A DNA stretch of 64,000 bases from Saprospiraceae bacterium. GTDB lineage: Bacteria; Bacteroidota; Bacteroidia; Chitinophagales; Saprospiraceae. The notes beneath the pieces were generated by a model. The model searched no databases. It was not told the DNA's origin and saw nothing but the letters and a program-made list of their open reading frames with translations. Within the stretch, counting starts at the first letter, position 1; each line of letters opens with the position of its first letter. The stretch lies in NCBI GenBank assembly GCA_020628095.1, contig JAHDFP010000010.1, positions 62,001-126,000 on the forward strand, given 5' to 3'. This document shows, one piece after another, positions 41,561 to 51,697 of this stretch. The position numbers were made by a program, and so were the translations under genes.

Positions 41561-42667
41561 TCAATTGGTCAACTCAAATTTTAATTCTGTAACAGGTTTG
41601 TTTTTTGTAGTGCCTTTTTCTATAAGTTGCCACGTGCATCCAGCAGGACAGGTGAAGACAAACGATCTTTCCTTATACTCGTTAGATTGTATTGCTGTTG
41701 GATCGAGATTGTGTTCTTGCACTAGTTTATAGACTAAATCTAATTTTTCTGTATAAAATGTATGCATCGTGATGCCCAGATGACCGAGTTTTTGAAGATG
41801 AGATTTATCCGTCTTTTGGCTGGTTGGTAAGAAAAACTTTAGCTTTCCACAGATATTATTAGGAGATACAAATCCTTGATACCAATGTGCCTCTCCGTCT
41901 CCCATCTTGAATACCGCCTTAGGACCTTTACTCCAGTCACCATCTAGCTCTGGTACGTCTTCTGCCTTAAGGCCTAGGGCTGACGAAAGATATGATAAGA
42001 CGGACATGTCAGGTGCTGATATAATAAAGTCATGGTGGGTAAATTCACTTGTACGCAAAGGGCTTTTATCACCGATCGTACCATAACCCGGTATATGATA
42101 ACCGTAACGCTGAAAAAATACATGATTAAAAAAAGCACCATAGACCGCATTTTCTCTTACGATAACGGGTTTATTAAAGAAGGATTTTTCTCCATCATCC
42201 AGATCAAAAAGATCATCAGACACAGGATAAGTGGGTAGCCAGTGTTTTCCATCACTGCGTGCAGCAGAGAATATATCATAGATTCTGAATATGTCTTTGG
42301 TCCGCATGACAGACATCCGTTGTCCGATGGTCTCAGGTGGACTATACCCCACGCCTTGCCCAAGAGGTGTATCCCAAACCAAGAGTCTCAGAAGTCCGTG
42401 ACTGTCTATGTTACCATTTTGCAATCTATATGATTTTAAAGCCGAGTCAACCCCGTACACACGCGATGCTGTTATTGCATCTATCTCTGACGAATCAATT
42501 ACAGTAAAACCAAATTCACCAAAATATTTAATAGCAAAATCTAAATCTTCTACAGCCTGAACGACTTCGTAGACGCCGCTTATGCCAGTGTCAGGAAGAT
42601 TATTTTTTTGTGCAGTTGTTTCGGCCATGGTTATTAAGAATAGAGTGATACAAAAAATGTTTTTCAT
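41561..42667 (-). CDS. VOC-family (glyoxalase/dioxygenase fold) protein with signal peptide
   Basis: GVYEVVQAVEDLDFAIKYFGEFGFTVID; second module ITMHTFYTEKLDLVYKL. Confidence 0.65.
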   Translation of the reverse strand: MKNIFCITLFLITMAETTAQKNNLPDTGISGVYEVVQAVEDLDFAIKYFGEFGFTVIDSSEIDAITASRVYGVDSALKSYRLQNGNIDSHGLLRLLVWDTPLGQGVGYSPPETIGQRMSVMRTKDIFRIYDIFSAARSDGKHWLPTYPVSDDLFDLDDGEKSFFNKPVIVRENAVYGAFFNHVFFQRYGYHIPGYGTIGDKSPLRTSEFTHHDFIISAPDMSVLSYLSSALGLKAEDVPELDGDWSKGPKAVFKMGDGEAHWYQGFVSPNNICGKLKFFLPTSQKTDKSHLQKLGHLGITMHTFYTEKLDLVYKLVQEHNLDPTAIQSNEYKERSFVFTCPAGCTWQLIEKGTTKNKPVTELKFELTN

Positions 42668-42715
42668 CTAATTTTTATTTGATGAGTAGTATTAAAAATC
42701 ATATCCAAGACGCAC

Positions 42716-43708
42716 TCAGACTTTCACAAGTAATTTTCCAAAATTTTCACCAGTAAACAACATCCTGAGTGTACTAGGAAAATTATCCAGACCTTCTACA
42801 ATATGTTCTTTGGTCCTTAGCTTTCCCTCGCTGATCCATGTAGATATGTCACGGATGGCTTTTGGATATTGATCTATATAATCGAATACTATAACGCCAC
42901 AGATATGTCCACGGGCTGTTACTATTTTCATATAATTTTTTGGACCATAGAGTTCTTTATTGTTGTATTGTGAGATGGCACCACAGATGACCACGCGCGC
43001 ACCTCTGGCGAGTCTGGTCAATGCAATATCTAATAATGGTCCACCCACATTATCGTAGAAAATATTAACACCATCTGGACATAATTCTTTGAGACGCTTT
43101 GCCACATCTTCTTCCTTATAGTTAATAACAGCATCAAAAGAACATTCTTCTAATAGGTACTTACATTTCGCTGCTGATCCAGCAGTACCGATGACTTTGC
43201 ATCCTTTGATTTTGGCTATTTGTCCTACGGTAGATCCGACGATGCCTGCTGCACCAGAGATGAAAACTGTTTCTCCAGCCTTAGGTTGCCCTTTCTCTAG
43301 TAGTCCAAAGTAAGCGGTCATTCCTGGCATACCCAGTACACCGAGATGATATGATAGAGATTCGTTGAGAGTTTTTATATGTGTTAGTCCTTGACCATTA
43401 GATATAGCGTATTGCTGGACTCCTAATAGGCCAGTGACATATTCTCTTTCTTTATAGTTAGGATTAAGCGATTCTATGATTTTACCAGCGGCAAATCCAC
43501 GCATGACTTCATCTATTTTGACCGCCTCTATATATGTTTTGCCTGCATTCATCCACCCCCTCATTGCTGGATCGCATGAGATATATTCTATCGCTACTTT
43601 TATTTCGCCTTCCTTAATGTCTCGTAGATCATTAGAGACAAATCCAAAGTCATTTTCCTGTACAATACCAGAAGGTCGTTGCTTAAGTACCACTTGTTGG
43701 TTCAACAT
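42716..43708 (-). CDS. MDR-family NADP-dependent oxidoreductase
   Basis: DPAMRGWM; VFISGAAGIVGSTVGQIAKIKGCKVIGTAGS; NIFYDNVGG. Confidence 0.92.
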   Translation of the reverse strand: MLNQQVVLKQRPSGIVQENDFGFVSNDLRDIKEGEIKVAIEYISCDPAMRGWMNAGKTYIEAVKIDEVMRGFAAGKIIESLNPNYKEREYVTGLLGVQQYAISNGQGLTHIKTLNESLSYHLGVLGMPGMTAYFGLLEKGQPKAGETVFISGAAGIVGSTVGQIAKIKGCKVIGTAGSAAKCKYLLEECSFDAVINYKEEDVAKRLKELCPDGVNIFYDNVGGPLLDIALTRLARGARVVICGAISQYNNKELYGPKNYMKIVTARGHICGVIVFDYIDQYPKAIRDISTWISEGKLRTKEHIVEGLDNFPSTLRMLFTGENFGKLLVKV

Positions 43709-43750
43709 ATTTCTTTGAGTATTATGCTTTTAAAAGTAGTTAATATTAAA

Positions 43751-43773
43751 AACAGTTAATAATATTAACTATT
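43751..43773. promoter_or_regulatory. operator palindrome site 3 (AACAGTTAA-TAATA-TTAACTATT)
   Basis: 9-bp arms with one mismatch, in the divergent promoter between the MDR and alpha/beta hydrolase genes; extra half-site just upstream. Confidence 0.65.
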
Positions 43774-43797
43774 TTAATCTCAGTTATTCTGGATAGT

Positions 43798-44823
43798 ATG
43801 TCGATATCTTATAAAGAGGTGAATAATCAAAGGATCGCTTTCAGATCTATGGGTCAGGGAGCACCAATAATCCTTTTGCACGCGTCTCCATTGAGTTCCC
43901 AAAGTATGACTTTTCTTATGGAAAGATTGGCTACGAATTATTTGGTGATTGCTCCTGATACACCTGGTTATGGAGACTCTGATATACCAGAGCATCGTCC
44001 TGATTCTATAGCGTATTATTCAGATGCTATAAATGCCTTTTGTGAGGCAATGGATATAGGCCATTATGCGATATATGGAACTGCAACAGGCGCACAGATA
44101 GCCATAAGATGTGCCTTATCATATCCAGACCGTGTCTCACATTTATTTCTGGACAATTGTGCACATTTTACTGATGGTGAAAGAGCAAAAATATTGGAAT
44201 CATATTTTCCAGATTTTTCTGTGAAAGAAGATGGCTCTCACCTTGCGCAGACTTGGCAAACCATAGATGGACTATTCCGATACTTTCCTTGGTGTTTTAA
44301 AAGTCCAGAATATAAATTGAATATGCCAACACCTCCATTACCAGTCTATGATAATATGATGTATCATTACCTCAAGAGTGGAGCGCGGTATGATTGGGCA
44401 TACAAAGTGGCTTTCGAGCATGAGGACAAGAAGCATATAGAATCACTAGATACACCAACGACAATATTCCGATGGGAAAGTAGTATACTTAAAAAATATA
44501 CAGATCGAATATTTGAGGGTAATACAAAAGATAATATTAAGTCATTAGTGATTACAAAAGAAGAAAATAGGTATGATAGTATGGCGAGACACATAATCGA
44601 CTCTTACCAGTCTGATCTTAGTATCAGTAGTCCCACAGCGCGTCAACTCAATGAAAATAATGGCCTTGATATAAATGTACCGTTTCCGGATTCTACGGCA
44701 GACGGATCTCACTGGCTAAGAGCTTGGGAAACAATAAAGTCTGATGATTCTGCCTCGCAAAAATCAAAAGAAGAGATAAACCAAGACCTCATTACATGGT
44801 CAAGAAAACATTTCAAAATATAG
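43798..44823 (+). CDS. alpha/beta hydrolase
   Basis: PIILLHASPLSSQSM; APDTPGYGDSD; YGTATGAQIAIR. Confidence 0.88.
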   Translation: MSISYKEVNNQRIAFRSMGQGAPIILLHASPLSSQSMTFLMERLATNYLVIAPDTPGYGDSDIPEHRPDSIAYYSDAINAFCEAMDIGHYAIYGTATGAQIAIRCALSYPDRVSHLFLDNCAHFTDGERAKILESYFPDFSVKEDGSHLAQTWQTIDGLFRYFPWCFKSPEYKLNMPTPPLPVYDNMMYHYLKSGARYDWAYKVAFEHEDKKHIESLDTPTTIFRWESSILKKYTDRIFEGNTKDNIKSLVITKEENRYDSMARHIIDSYQSDLSISSPTARQLNENNGLDINVPFPDSTADGSHWLRAWETIKSDDSASQKSKEEINQDLITWSRKHFKI

Positions 44824-44842
44824 ATATTAAGCAAAAAGAATT

Positions 44843-46102
44843 ATGAGTGAAAAGGAAGCATTGAAAGAGTTCAAATATGGTTGGCCCGTCGTTGGGTCAT
44901 CAGCTTTGGGTATAGGCTTGGGTATGTCACCGTTGCCCTTTTATACCATTGGTGTTTTTGTAGCCCCTTTTATGCAAGAATTTGGATGGCAAGTGCAGGA
45001 TATCATGTTGGCTTTGACATTTTTTTCTATTACTGCTTTTTTTACTAGCCCACTCATTGGTCTGATTACAGATAAGGTTGGGGTGCGGAAGACAGTCTTG
45101 ATTTCTATTGTCACTTTTGGCTTGGCCTTTATGGCCTTTTCGCTTAACAATGGTAATAAGACGCTTTACTTAGGTCTTTGGGTGCTACTGGCATTTATGG
45201 GATCTGGTACGTTACCTATCACCTGGACTCGCGCCATTAATTCTTGGTTCACTAAAAAGAGAGGTTTGGCATTGGGTCTGTCTTTATTAGGCACAGGAGC
45301 TTTTGGTGCAGTAGCCAAAATCTACGCTTCGCATCTTATAGAAAATTATGGCTGGAGAACGGCGTATATTGGACTAGCGTTATTGCCATTACTTATTGCA
45401 TTACCAGTGGCTTTCTTTTTCTTTAGAGACACCAAAGATCCCAAAGTGCAGGACAAAGTAAAGAAGATGAAAGCGGAGTTGTCATATCTTAATGATTCCT
45501 CATCGGCAATCAATCATGAGGGTAAATCCCTCAAGGAGGCTTTGAAAGATTATCGGTTTTGGTTATTGGCACTTTCTTTTTTGTGTATCTCATTCGCTAT
45601 CGGTGGTCCTATACCAAATTTTGAGAAAATCCTGGATATTAAGGGCTTTGAAATGAAAGATGCCGTCTATCTGGCTAGCCTTGTAGGTCTAGCGGTAATA
45701 GTGGGGCGTATATTTGGAGGCTATCTTATAGATAAAATATGGGCACCAGCGGTGGCATTTGTGATTTTTATGTTACCCGTTATAGCCTGCCTCATATTTA
45801 GACAAGCTGACTTATCTTATGTTATGGCTGGTACGGCCATAGTCATCATTGGGCTATCTGCTGGTGTCGAATATGATCTGATGGCTTTTCTTGTTTCCAA
45901 ATATTTTGGTCTAAAAAACTATAGTGCCATATATGGAGCGATCTATGGTTTTTTTGCAATAGGAGCTGGATTCGGACCCTACGTTTTCGCCAAATCATTT
46001 TCTATGACGGGATCTTATAATGCAATATTCGGTTACGCGGCTTTTGGTTTTGCCATAAGTGCATTTCTGCTATTGTTTTTGGGTAAATACAAATATGATT
46101 GA
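44843..46102 (+). CDS. MFS transporter
   Basis: LIGLITDKVGVRKTVL; 12-TM pattern; NSWFTKKRGLALGLSLLGTGAFG. Confidence 0.92.
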   Translation: MSEKEALKEFKYGWPVVGSSALGIGLGMSPLPFYTIGVFVAPFMQEFGWQVQDIMLALTFFSITAFFTSPLIGLITDKVGVRKTVLISIVTFGLAFMAFSLNNGNKTLYLGLWVLLAFMGSGTLPITWTRAINSWFTKKRGLALGLSLLGTGAFGAVAKIYASHLIENYGWRTAYIGLALLPLLIALPVAFFFFRDTKDPKVQDKVKKMKAELSYLNDSSSAINHEGKSLKEALKDYRFWLLALSFLCISFAIGGPIPNFEKILDIKGFEMKDAVYLASLVGLAVIVGRIFGGYLIDKIWAPAVAFVIFMLPVIACLIFRQADLSYVMAGTAIVIIGLSAGVEYDLMAFLVSKYFGLKNYSAIYGAIYGFFAIGAGFGPYVFAKSFSMTGSYNAIFGYAAFGFAISAFLLLFLGKYKYD

Positions 46103-46127
46103 TAAAGAAATTTATCATTAAGTGCTT

Positions 46128-46619
46128 ATGGAATTAAGTTTACTAAAAAGAACTACATATATCGTACAGAATGCTAAAAAGTCAGCCGACTTTTTTACTC
46201 AGGTTTTTGGTTGGACAATATGGTATGATAATATACTGAAGGCGGATCACAGGTTTCCACCAGTGGGTAGATCAGAAAATTCCAAGGTGAGATTAATTAT
46301 AATGCATGTCAAGGATGCTAAGATAGGTAGGTTGGGCTTATTAGAATACGTCGAACCTCGATTAGATGCAGATATTAATAGGGAAAAAAGTTACCTGAAA
46401 GTGGGCGATCCCATTTTGGTAATAGAAAACGAAGAAATAGATGAACTGTACCAAAGAGCGTCTGATGCGGGTGCTCGTATCATCAGCCCGCCAGTAGATT
46501 GGACAGTTCCAGGTCCAAATAAAGAATCATCCATTCAGCTAAGGACACTTTCTTTTTTTGATCCTAATGGAATCTATATGGAAATAAGCGCACACCCTAA
46601 TAGAGTTAGTCATGAGTGA
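46128..46619 (+). CDS. VOC family protein
   Basis: TTYIVQNAKKSADFFTQVFGWTIWYD...FFDPNGIYMEISAHPN. Confidence 0.85.
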   Translation: MELSLLKRTTYIVQNAKKSADFFTQVFGWTIWYDNILKADHRFPPVGRSENSKVRLIIMHVKDAKIGRLGLLEYVEPRLDADINREKSYLKVGDPILVIENEEIDELYQRASDAGARIISPPVDWTVPGPNKESSIQLRTLSFFDPNGIYMEISAHPNRVSHE

Positions 46620-47655
46620 ATCTATAATCAATAGACAATGGGTTGTAGCGGAACATCCTACCAAAGAATTAGAGGAAAAACATTTCGGTTATAAAGAATC
46701 CTCGGTAAGACCATTACAAGAAGGAGAGGTCTTACTCAAAACACACTATCTTAATATCGCCCCTGTTATGAGGATGTATATGATGAAAGATGGAGGGGGT
46801 TATTCTTCAGAGAAGTTACTTAGTATAGGAGATGTCATTCACGGACGTGGTGTCGCGGAAATTATTGATAGTCGGCATTCTGATTATCAAGTGGGTGAAT
46901 ATGTACATGGACAAGTGGGTTGGCAAACTTATAAGATTTCTAGTATGACGGATCAAGAGAAGTTCGTAAAAATGACTCCTCGGAAATTACCAGTTCACTA
47001 TGGACTATCTGCTTTAGGTATGACGGGATACTCGGCATATTGCGGATTTTTTCATCGAGGATATCCACATCCTGATGATACGGTATTAGTATCTGGTGCT
47101 GCAGGGGGCGTCGGCTCATTAGTTGTCCAGATGGCTAAGACGATAGGATGTAAAAAAATAGTAGGGATAGCAGGTGGAAAGGTGAAGTGTGATCTGGTGA
47201 AGGAACTCGGTGCGCATGATGTGATAGATTACAAGCAAGAAGATGTTGCAGAAAGATTAAGCCAAACTCTGGCAGAGGGTTATGATGTATTCTTCGATAA
47301 TGTGGGTGGGGAGATTATGGATAATTCCTTATTGTACATGCGAGCAGGTGCCCGTGTGGTCCAATGTGGTGCTATATCAGAATATCTTAGAGAGGGACAG
47401 TTTATTCCTCAGAATGTTATACAGGTCAGAAAAAAGGCCGCTTCGCTCAATGGCTTTTTTGTATATAGACATAGACATCAATATAAGGAGGCCGAAGATC
47501 GCATTGCATCATGGATAGGGGAGGGTGTGATAAAACCGTTAGTAGATATCGAGATAGGATTCGAAAGAATGCCTCATGCACTGATGGGGTTGTACTCTGG
47601 AAATAATATAGGCAAGAAGATGGTACAGGTTGCCCAAACAGAAACAATATATTAA
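46612..47655 (+). CDS. MDR-family NADP-dependent oxidoreductase
   Basis: VLVSGAAGGVGSLVVQMAKTIGCKKIVGIAGG; DVFFDNVGGEIMDN. Confidence 0.92.
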   Translation: MSESIINRQWVVAEHPTKELEEKHFGYKESSVRPLQEGEVLLKTHYLNIAPVMRMYMMKDGGGYSSEKLLSIGDVIHGRGVAEIIDSRHSDYQVGEYVHGQVGWQTYKISSMTDQEKFVKMTPRKLPVHYGLSALGMTGYSAYCGFFHRGYPHPDDTVLVSGAAGGVGSLVVQMAKTIGCKKIVGIAGGKVKCDLVKELGAHDVIDYKQEDVAERLSQTLAEGYDVFFDNVGGEIMDNSLLYMRAGARVVQCGAISEYLREGQFIPQNVIQVRKKAASLNGFFVYRHRHQYKEAEDRIASWIGEGVIKPLVDIEIGFERMPHALMGLYSGNNIGKKMVQVAQTETIY

Positions 47656-47683
47656 TCACATTATCTAATAAAGCAAAGGTCTG

Positions 47684-48496
47684 ATGAGAAGCATTATTTA
47701 CTTACTATTATGTATTGTCGCATTACATTCTTGTCACTCAAGGCTTACATCAGAAATACAATCGCCAGAAAAAGTCCAAGAAGTATCACCACTTTCTTCT
47801 CTTGTGGGAGATTATGATAATTTTCTTCAGTACTGGAAAGAAAACACCAACGACAATCGGCATAGAGATACCATCAGCGAAACACATGAGCACATACACA
47901 TAAAAATTGAGGCCGTAGATTCTGTCGGAAATGAAGCCAATGTGAGTTATTATAAAGACCGAAATAATAAGGAGTATAGCCTAACAGAGAAGTGGCATTT
48001 TGAAAAAGAGCAAAATGGTAGTTGGCAAATAAAGAGAGAAGGAAAAGCTGATATTACGTTAAGTAAGAGCGAGAGTGGTTGGTCATCAGATTATTTTAAC
48101 ATCAGAGGTGATACATTATTGATAAATCATCCCAGTCATACGGATAAGTTCAGTCGTGATCCCTATAAACTTATAAGGTGTCGTTATTTTTCTGGATGGT
48201 TGCAGTTTCCTATTCCTGATATTCCTGACAGTACTTACTTCCAATCTAACTTACGTATACACGACCAGGGTGGTATGGTGGAATTGGATATTCCAGATGC
48301 TGATTATACTGCAGAATTGACACAATTAGAATACGGACATCGTATCAAACTGATGAAACTGGCAATCTATGATATTTCTCTAGAAGAGGTGGGTATCAAT
48401 AGTCGATCTATAAGCTATACATGGACAAGCCCTGATGCCAAAAGATTAGGTATTAACCTCCGTAAGGTGGTGTCAGGATGGACTCTTGTGGAGTAG
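47684..48496 (+). CDS. hypothetical lipoprotein
   Basis: Lipobox CIVALHSCHS. Confidence 0.6.
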   Translation: MRSIIYLLLCIVALHSCHSRLTSEIQSPEKVQEVSPLSSLVGDYDNFLQYWKENTNDNRHRDTISETHEHIHIKIEAVDSVGNEANVSYYKDRNNKEYSLTEKWHFEKEQNGSWQIKREGKADITLSKSESGWSSDYFNIRGDTLLINHPSHTDKFSRDPYKLIRCRYFSGWLQFPIPDIPDSTYFQSNLRIHDQGGMVELDIPDADYTAELTQLEYGHRIKLMKLAIYDISLEEVGINSRSISYTWTSPDAKRLGINLRKVVSGWTLVE

Positions 48497-48501
48497 GAGT
48501 A

Positions 48502-48519
48502 GTTGGTCTGTTGACCAAC
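48502..48519. terminator. possible hairpin between convergent genes
   Basis: GTTGGTC-TGTT-GACCAAC between 48496 and 48532 stops; no clear T-tract. Confidence 0.35.
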
Positions 48520-48531
48520 AACTTGCAACTA

Positions 48532-49995
48532 TCAGTAAGGTCTCTTAAGATACTTACCCTTAGATTCTCCTATAGTCTTGCCATTTTCGAAAATCAGTTG
48601 ACCTCTTAAAAAAGTAGATTTTACCTTTCCAGATAATTCCATTCCTTCAAAAGGGGTATAGCCTTGTGCAGATTCTGATTCTGCGGCTCTTACCACGAAA
48701 CTATCATTAGGATCATAAAGTACAATGTCTGCATCGTAGCCTACAGCAATATCTCCTTTGCTTCTCAGGCCATATCTTGTAGCAGGGTTATGACATACTA
48801 ACTGTGCCATGTGCTGCAGAGTCATTCCGCGCTTCGTTCCTTCTGTATGTAATCCTGATAGTAGATATTCTGTCCCTCCAAAACCAGATTTGGCAAGAAA
48901 TATATTATCAGGATTTTTATTATCTAATTTGAATTCTGCGCTACAGCAAGCATGATCACTGACAACCCAGTCCAATTTACCCTCTAAGAGTTTGGACCAA
49001 AGATATTCGACATTTTCTCTGTCTCTAATAGGCGGATTGACTTTAGCATGTCCTGCGGCTGGCGAATCTACATCTAGTAATAGGTGACCTATCGTAACCT
49101 CTTTTTTGAAGTTGACATGAGGGAAACATTGTTCCATCATCAGAGCGGCATCTACTGCTTTTTGTGAGGATAGGTGTAGCAAGTTGATATTTTTGCAGGC
49201 CGTCTCATGTGCTAAGTAACTCGCGATAAATATGGCCAAACCTTCGGAGTGTGGCGGACGGGAGGCGGAGTAAGCACGCAGTCCAGATAAGGTGCCTTCG
49301 CGTTCTACGATTTCGGTGTAGGCGCGCATTATTTCGGCGGTTTCGCAATGCAAACTTAGGCTGATCTCATCACTTTTATCAGGATTCTTTTCTATAGCTT
49401 GTTGTACACTGCGCATTATAAACTCGAAGTGGGCAATGTCATAGTGTTCGCCTTCAGGAGTCATCAGAAATTCGTTTTGGCTGCCCTTGCTTGCTTTTCC
49501 ATGTAAGCCATGACTACCATAAAACATGAATATTTTGAATGAGGTAACACCAAATTTTTCGATGAGCATTTCTATTTCGTCACGATGCTCATAACGGATA
49601 GGGGCTAGATGATAAGCGTAATCAACATGAAATTTGCCATCAGATATAGCTAATACTTCTGGGTAAAAATCTGCATACTTACCTGTTTTGTTAAGATAAT
49701 ACTGACCGGTACGCATATAGTTAATACTCGTTGTCACGCCACCCATCGCTGCGGCTTTACTTTCTGTGATGGCGTCCTCTGAGAGATGAGAGTAGATGCC
49801 TGTATGCATGTGTGCGTCTACTAATCCGGGGAACGCCAAGTATGACTTACCATCGTATATAGATTTGGCTTGGTCTGCTGATATGGTGTCTTCTATAGCT
49901 GCTATTTTCTCATCAGTTATAGCGATGTCACAGTTTCTTACTTCTGGATTAGTAGGACTGACGAGCCTTACATTTTTTATTACTAAATCATACAT
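48532..49995 (-). CDS. dihydropyrimidinase/hydantoinase-type amidohydrolase
   Basis: PGLVDAHMHTGIY; SFKIFMFYGSHG; HCETAEI; HLSS; VVSDHACCSAEFK. Confidence 0.88.
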   Translation of the reverse strand: MYDLVIKNVRLVSPTNPEVRNCDIAITDEKIAAIEDTISADQAKSIYDGKSYLAFPGLVDAHMHTGIYSHLSEDAITESKAAAMGGVTTSINYMRTGQYYLNKTGKYADFYPEVLAISDGKFHVDYAYHLAPIRYEHRDEIEMLIEKFGVTSFKIFMFYGSHGLHGKASKGSQNEFLMTPEGEHYDIAHFEFIMRSVQQAIEKNPDKSDEISLSLHCETAEIMRAYTEIVEREGTLSGLRAYSASRPPHSEGLAIFIASYLAHETACKNINLLHLSSQKAVDAALMMEQCFPHVNFKKEVTIGHLLLDVDSPAAGHAKVNPPIRDRENVEYLWSKLLEGKLDWVVSDHACCSAEFKLDNKNPDNIFLAKSGFGGTEYLLSGLHTEGTKRGMTLQHMAQLVCHNPATRYGLRSKGDIAVGYDADIVLYDPNDSFVVRAAESESAQGYTPFEGMELSGKVKSTFLRGQLIFENGKTIGESKGKYLKRPY

Positions 49996-51184
49996 TGTTA
50001 TCTGTTTTATCAAAGTGAATAATTTGATTTTTCTTTAATTCTTCTGCTTGATCTTCTTGTATGCCAATACGATCTATAATGGATAAGGTATGCTCACCTA
50101 TAGAAGGTGGGTCATAGACTTTGCTTATACGTTGGCCTTTGTATTCTAGTGGAAACTTAGGAAGCGGAACAACTTCACCATTTTTCATTTTTACTGGTAT
50201 TAGGCTGCCACCTTCTTTTAGCTGCGAATCTTCAAAGAGATCTATTGGTTTAGATATTGGTGCAAACGGTATATGATATTCGTCACAATTCGCAATTATT
50301 TGAGCTTTACTAAAGAGACGCACACGGTCATCAAGTTCTGGTAAGAACCATTCTCGCTGATCTATTCTGCCATTATTAGTGGAGAGCCTTTCATCATTTT
50401 TCCAGTCGAGCCACTCAAAAGCAGAGCAAAATCGCTCCCAATGTTTTTCACTTATAATACCGATGAAGACCTTATCGTCATCTGCCGTATCGAATATCTT
50501 GTATATCGACCAAGCACTTATTCGCTCGGGCATAGGTGGTATGGTATAGTCCACTTGTGACTGATAAGCCATGTGCTGACCCATCAGGAAAGTGCAAGTC
50601 TCAAAAAGTGCTGACTTGACATAAGCGCCTTCTCCTGTTTTCTCGCGCTCATAGAGTGCTTGTAAGATTCCGATATAACCAAACATACCTCCTGTAATAT
50701 CTATCACAGAAGTTCCCGCCCTCAGTGGATCACCGCTTCTACCTGTCATGTGTGCCAGCCCGCCCATCATCTGTACCACTTCATCCATAGCATGTCTTTT
50801 CTCATAGGGTCCACTTAGAAATCCTTTGAGAGAGCAGTAGATGATAGCGGGATTGATCTCTTTCATTTTGTCATAAGAAAAGCCAAGTCGATCCATTGTT
50901 CCCGGTCCGAAATTTTCTACTATAACATCTGTCGTTTTTGCTAATTGATATATTATTTCTTTTCCTTCATCAGACTTAAGATCGACGGCCAGACTTTTTT
51001 TATTTCTATTATAAAACCAGAAATAACCTGTCCCGAAACCTTTTAAAAATCTTGTACTGTTGCCTTTTGGAGGCTCTACAAGAATAACATCTGCACCATT
51101 ATCAGCGAGCATAAGACCAGCACATGGTCCCATGACTGCATGTGTAAATTCTAAAACTTTTATATCCTTTAATGGTCCAGACAT
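49988..51184 (-). CDS. CaiB/BaiF family CoA-transferase
   Basis: IKVLEFTHAVMGPCAGLMLADNGADVILVEPPKG; NRNKKSLAVDLKSDEGKE; RSGDPLRAGTSVIDITGGM. Confidence 0.93.
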   Translation of the reverse strand: MSGPLKDIKVLEFTHAVMGPCAGLMLADNGADVILVEPPKGNSTRFLKGFGTGYFWFYNRNKKSLAVDLKSDEGKEIIYQLAKTTDVIVENFGPGTMDRLGFSYDKMKEINPAIIYCSLKGFLSGPYEKRHAMDEVVQMMGGLAHMTGRSGDPLRAGTSVIDITGGMFGYIGILQALYEREKTGEGAYVKSALFETCTFLMGQHMAYQSQVDYTIPPMPERISAWSIYKIFDTADDDKVFIGIISEKHWERFCSAFEWLDWKNDERLSTNNGRIDQREWFLPELDDRVRLFSKAQIIANCDEYHIPFAPISKPIDLFEDSQLKEGGSLIPVKMKNGEVVPLPKFPLEYKGQRISKVYDPPSIGEHTLSIIDRIGIQEDQAEELKKNQIIHFDKTDNNV

Positions 51185-51201
51185 TGATAATCTAATTATA
51201 G

Positions 51202-51696
51202 TTATACTTGATTTTCGACTTTAAATTTTTGATGGGTTCGTAGATAATTTACCAGTCCATCGGCACTAAGTATATCCATCATGATTTGCGGTAGTTGTGT
51301 GCCTTGATACAACTTGTTATAAGTTGTATCCATTACGTGACCCTGAGCTAAATCTATTTCTATGGCACTATCTGTTTTGATATTATGAGGGCCTATCTCT
51401 ATGATAGGCAAGCCTATATTGATGGCATTCCTAAAAAAAATCCGGGCAAAATCTTCCGCGATAACTGTTTTTATACCAGCTTGTTTGAGAGCAATAGGGG
51501 CTTGCTCACGTGATGATCCACAACCAAAATTTTTACCAGCAACTAGGATGTCTCCGGGCTGCACCTTTTCTTTAAACTCTGGATCTAAATCCTCAAGCAC
51601 ATGAGCTGCCAAACTGGAAATATCAAGAGTCTTTGTATATTTTCCTGGAATGATACGGTCCGTATCTATATTATCTCCATAAATGTGTAAAGTCAT
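51202..51696 (-). CDS. 3-isopropylmalate dehydratase small-subunit family
   Basis: [42 protein letters not shown]. Confidence 0.9.
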   Translation of the reverse strand: MTLHIYGDNIDTDRIIPGKYTKTLDISSLAAHVLEDLDPEFKEKVQPGDILVAGKNFGCGSSREQAPIALKQAGIKTVIAEDFARIFFRNAINIGLPIIEIGPHNIKTDSAIEIDLAQGHVMDTTYNKLYQGTQLPQIMMDILSADGLVNYLRTHQKFKVENQV

Positions 51697-51697
51697 A

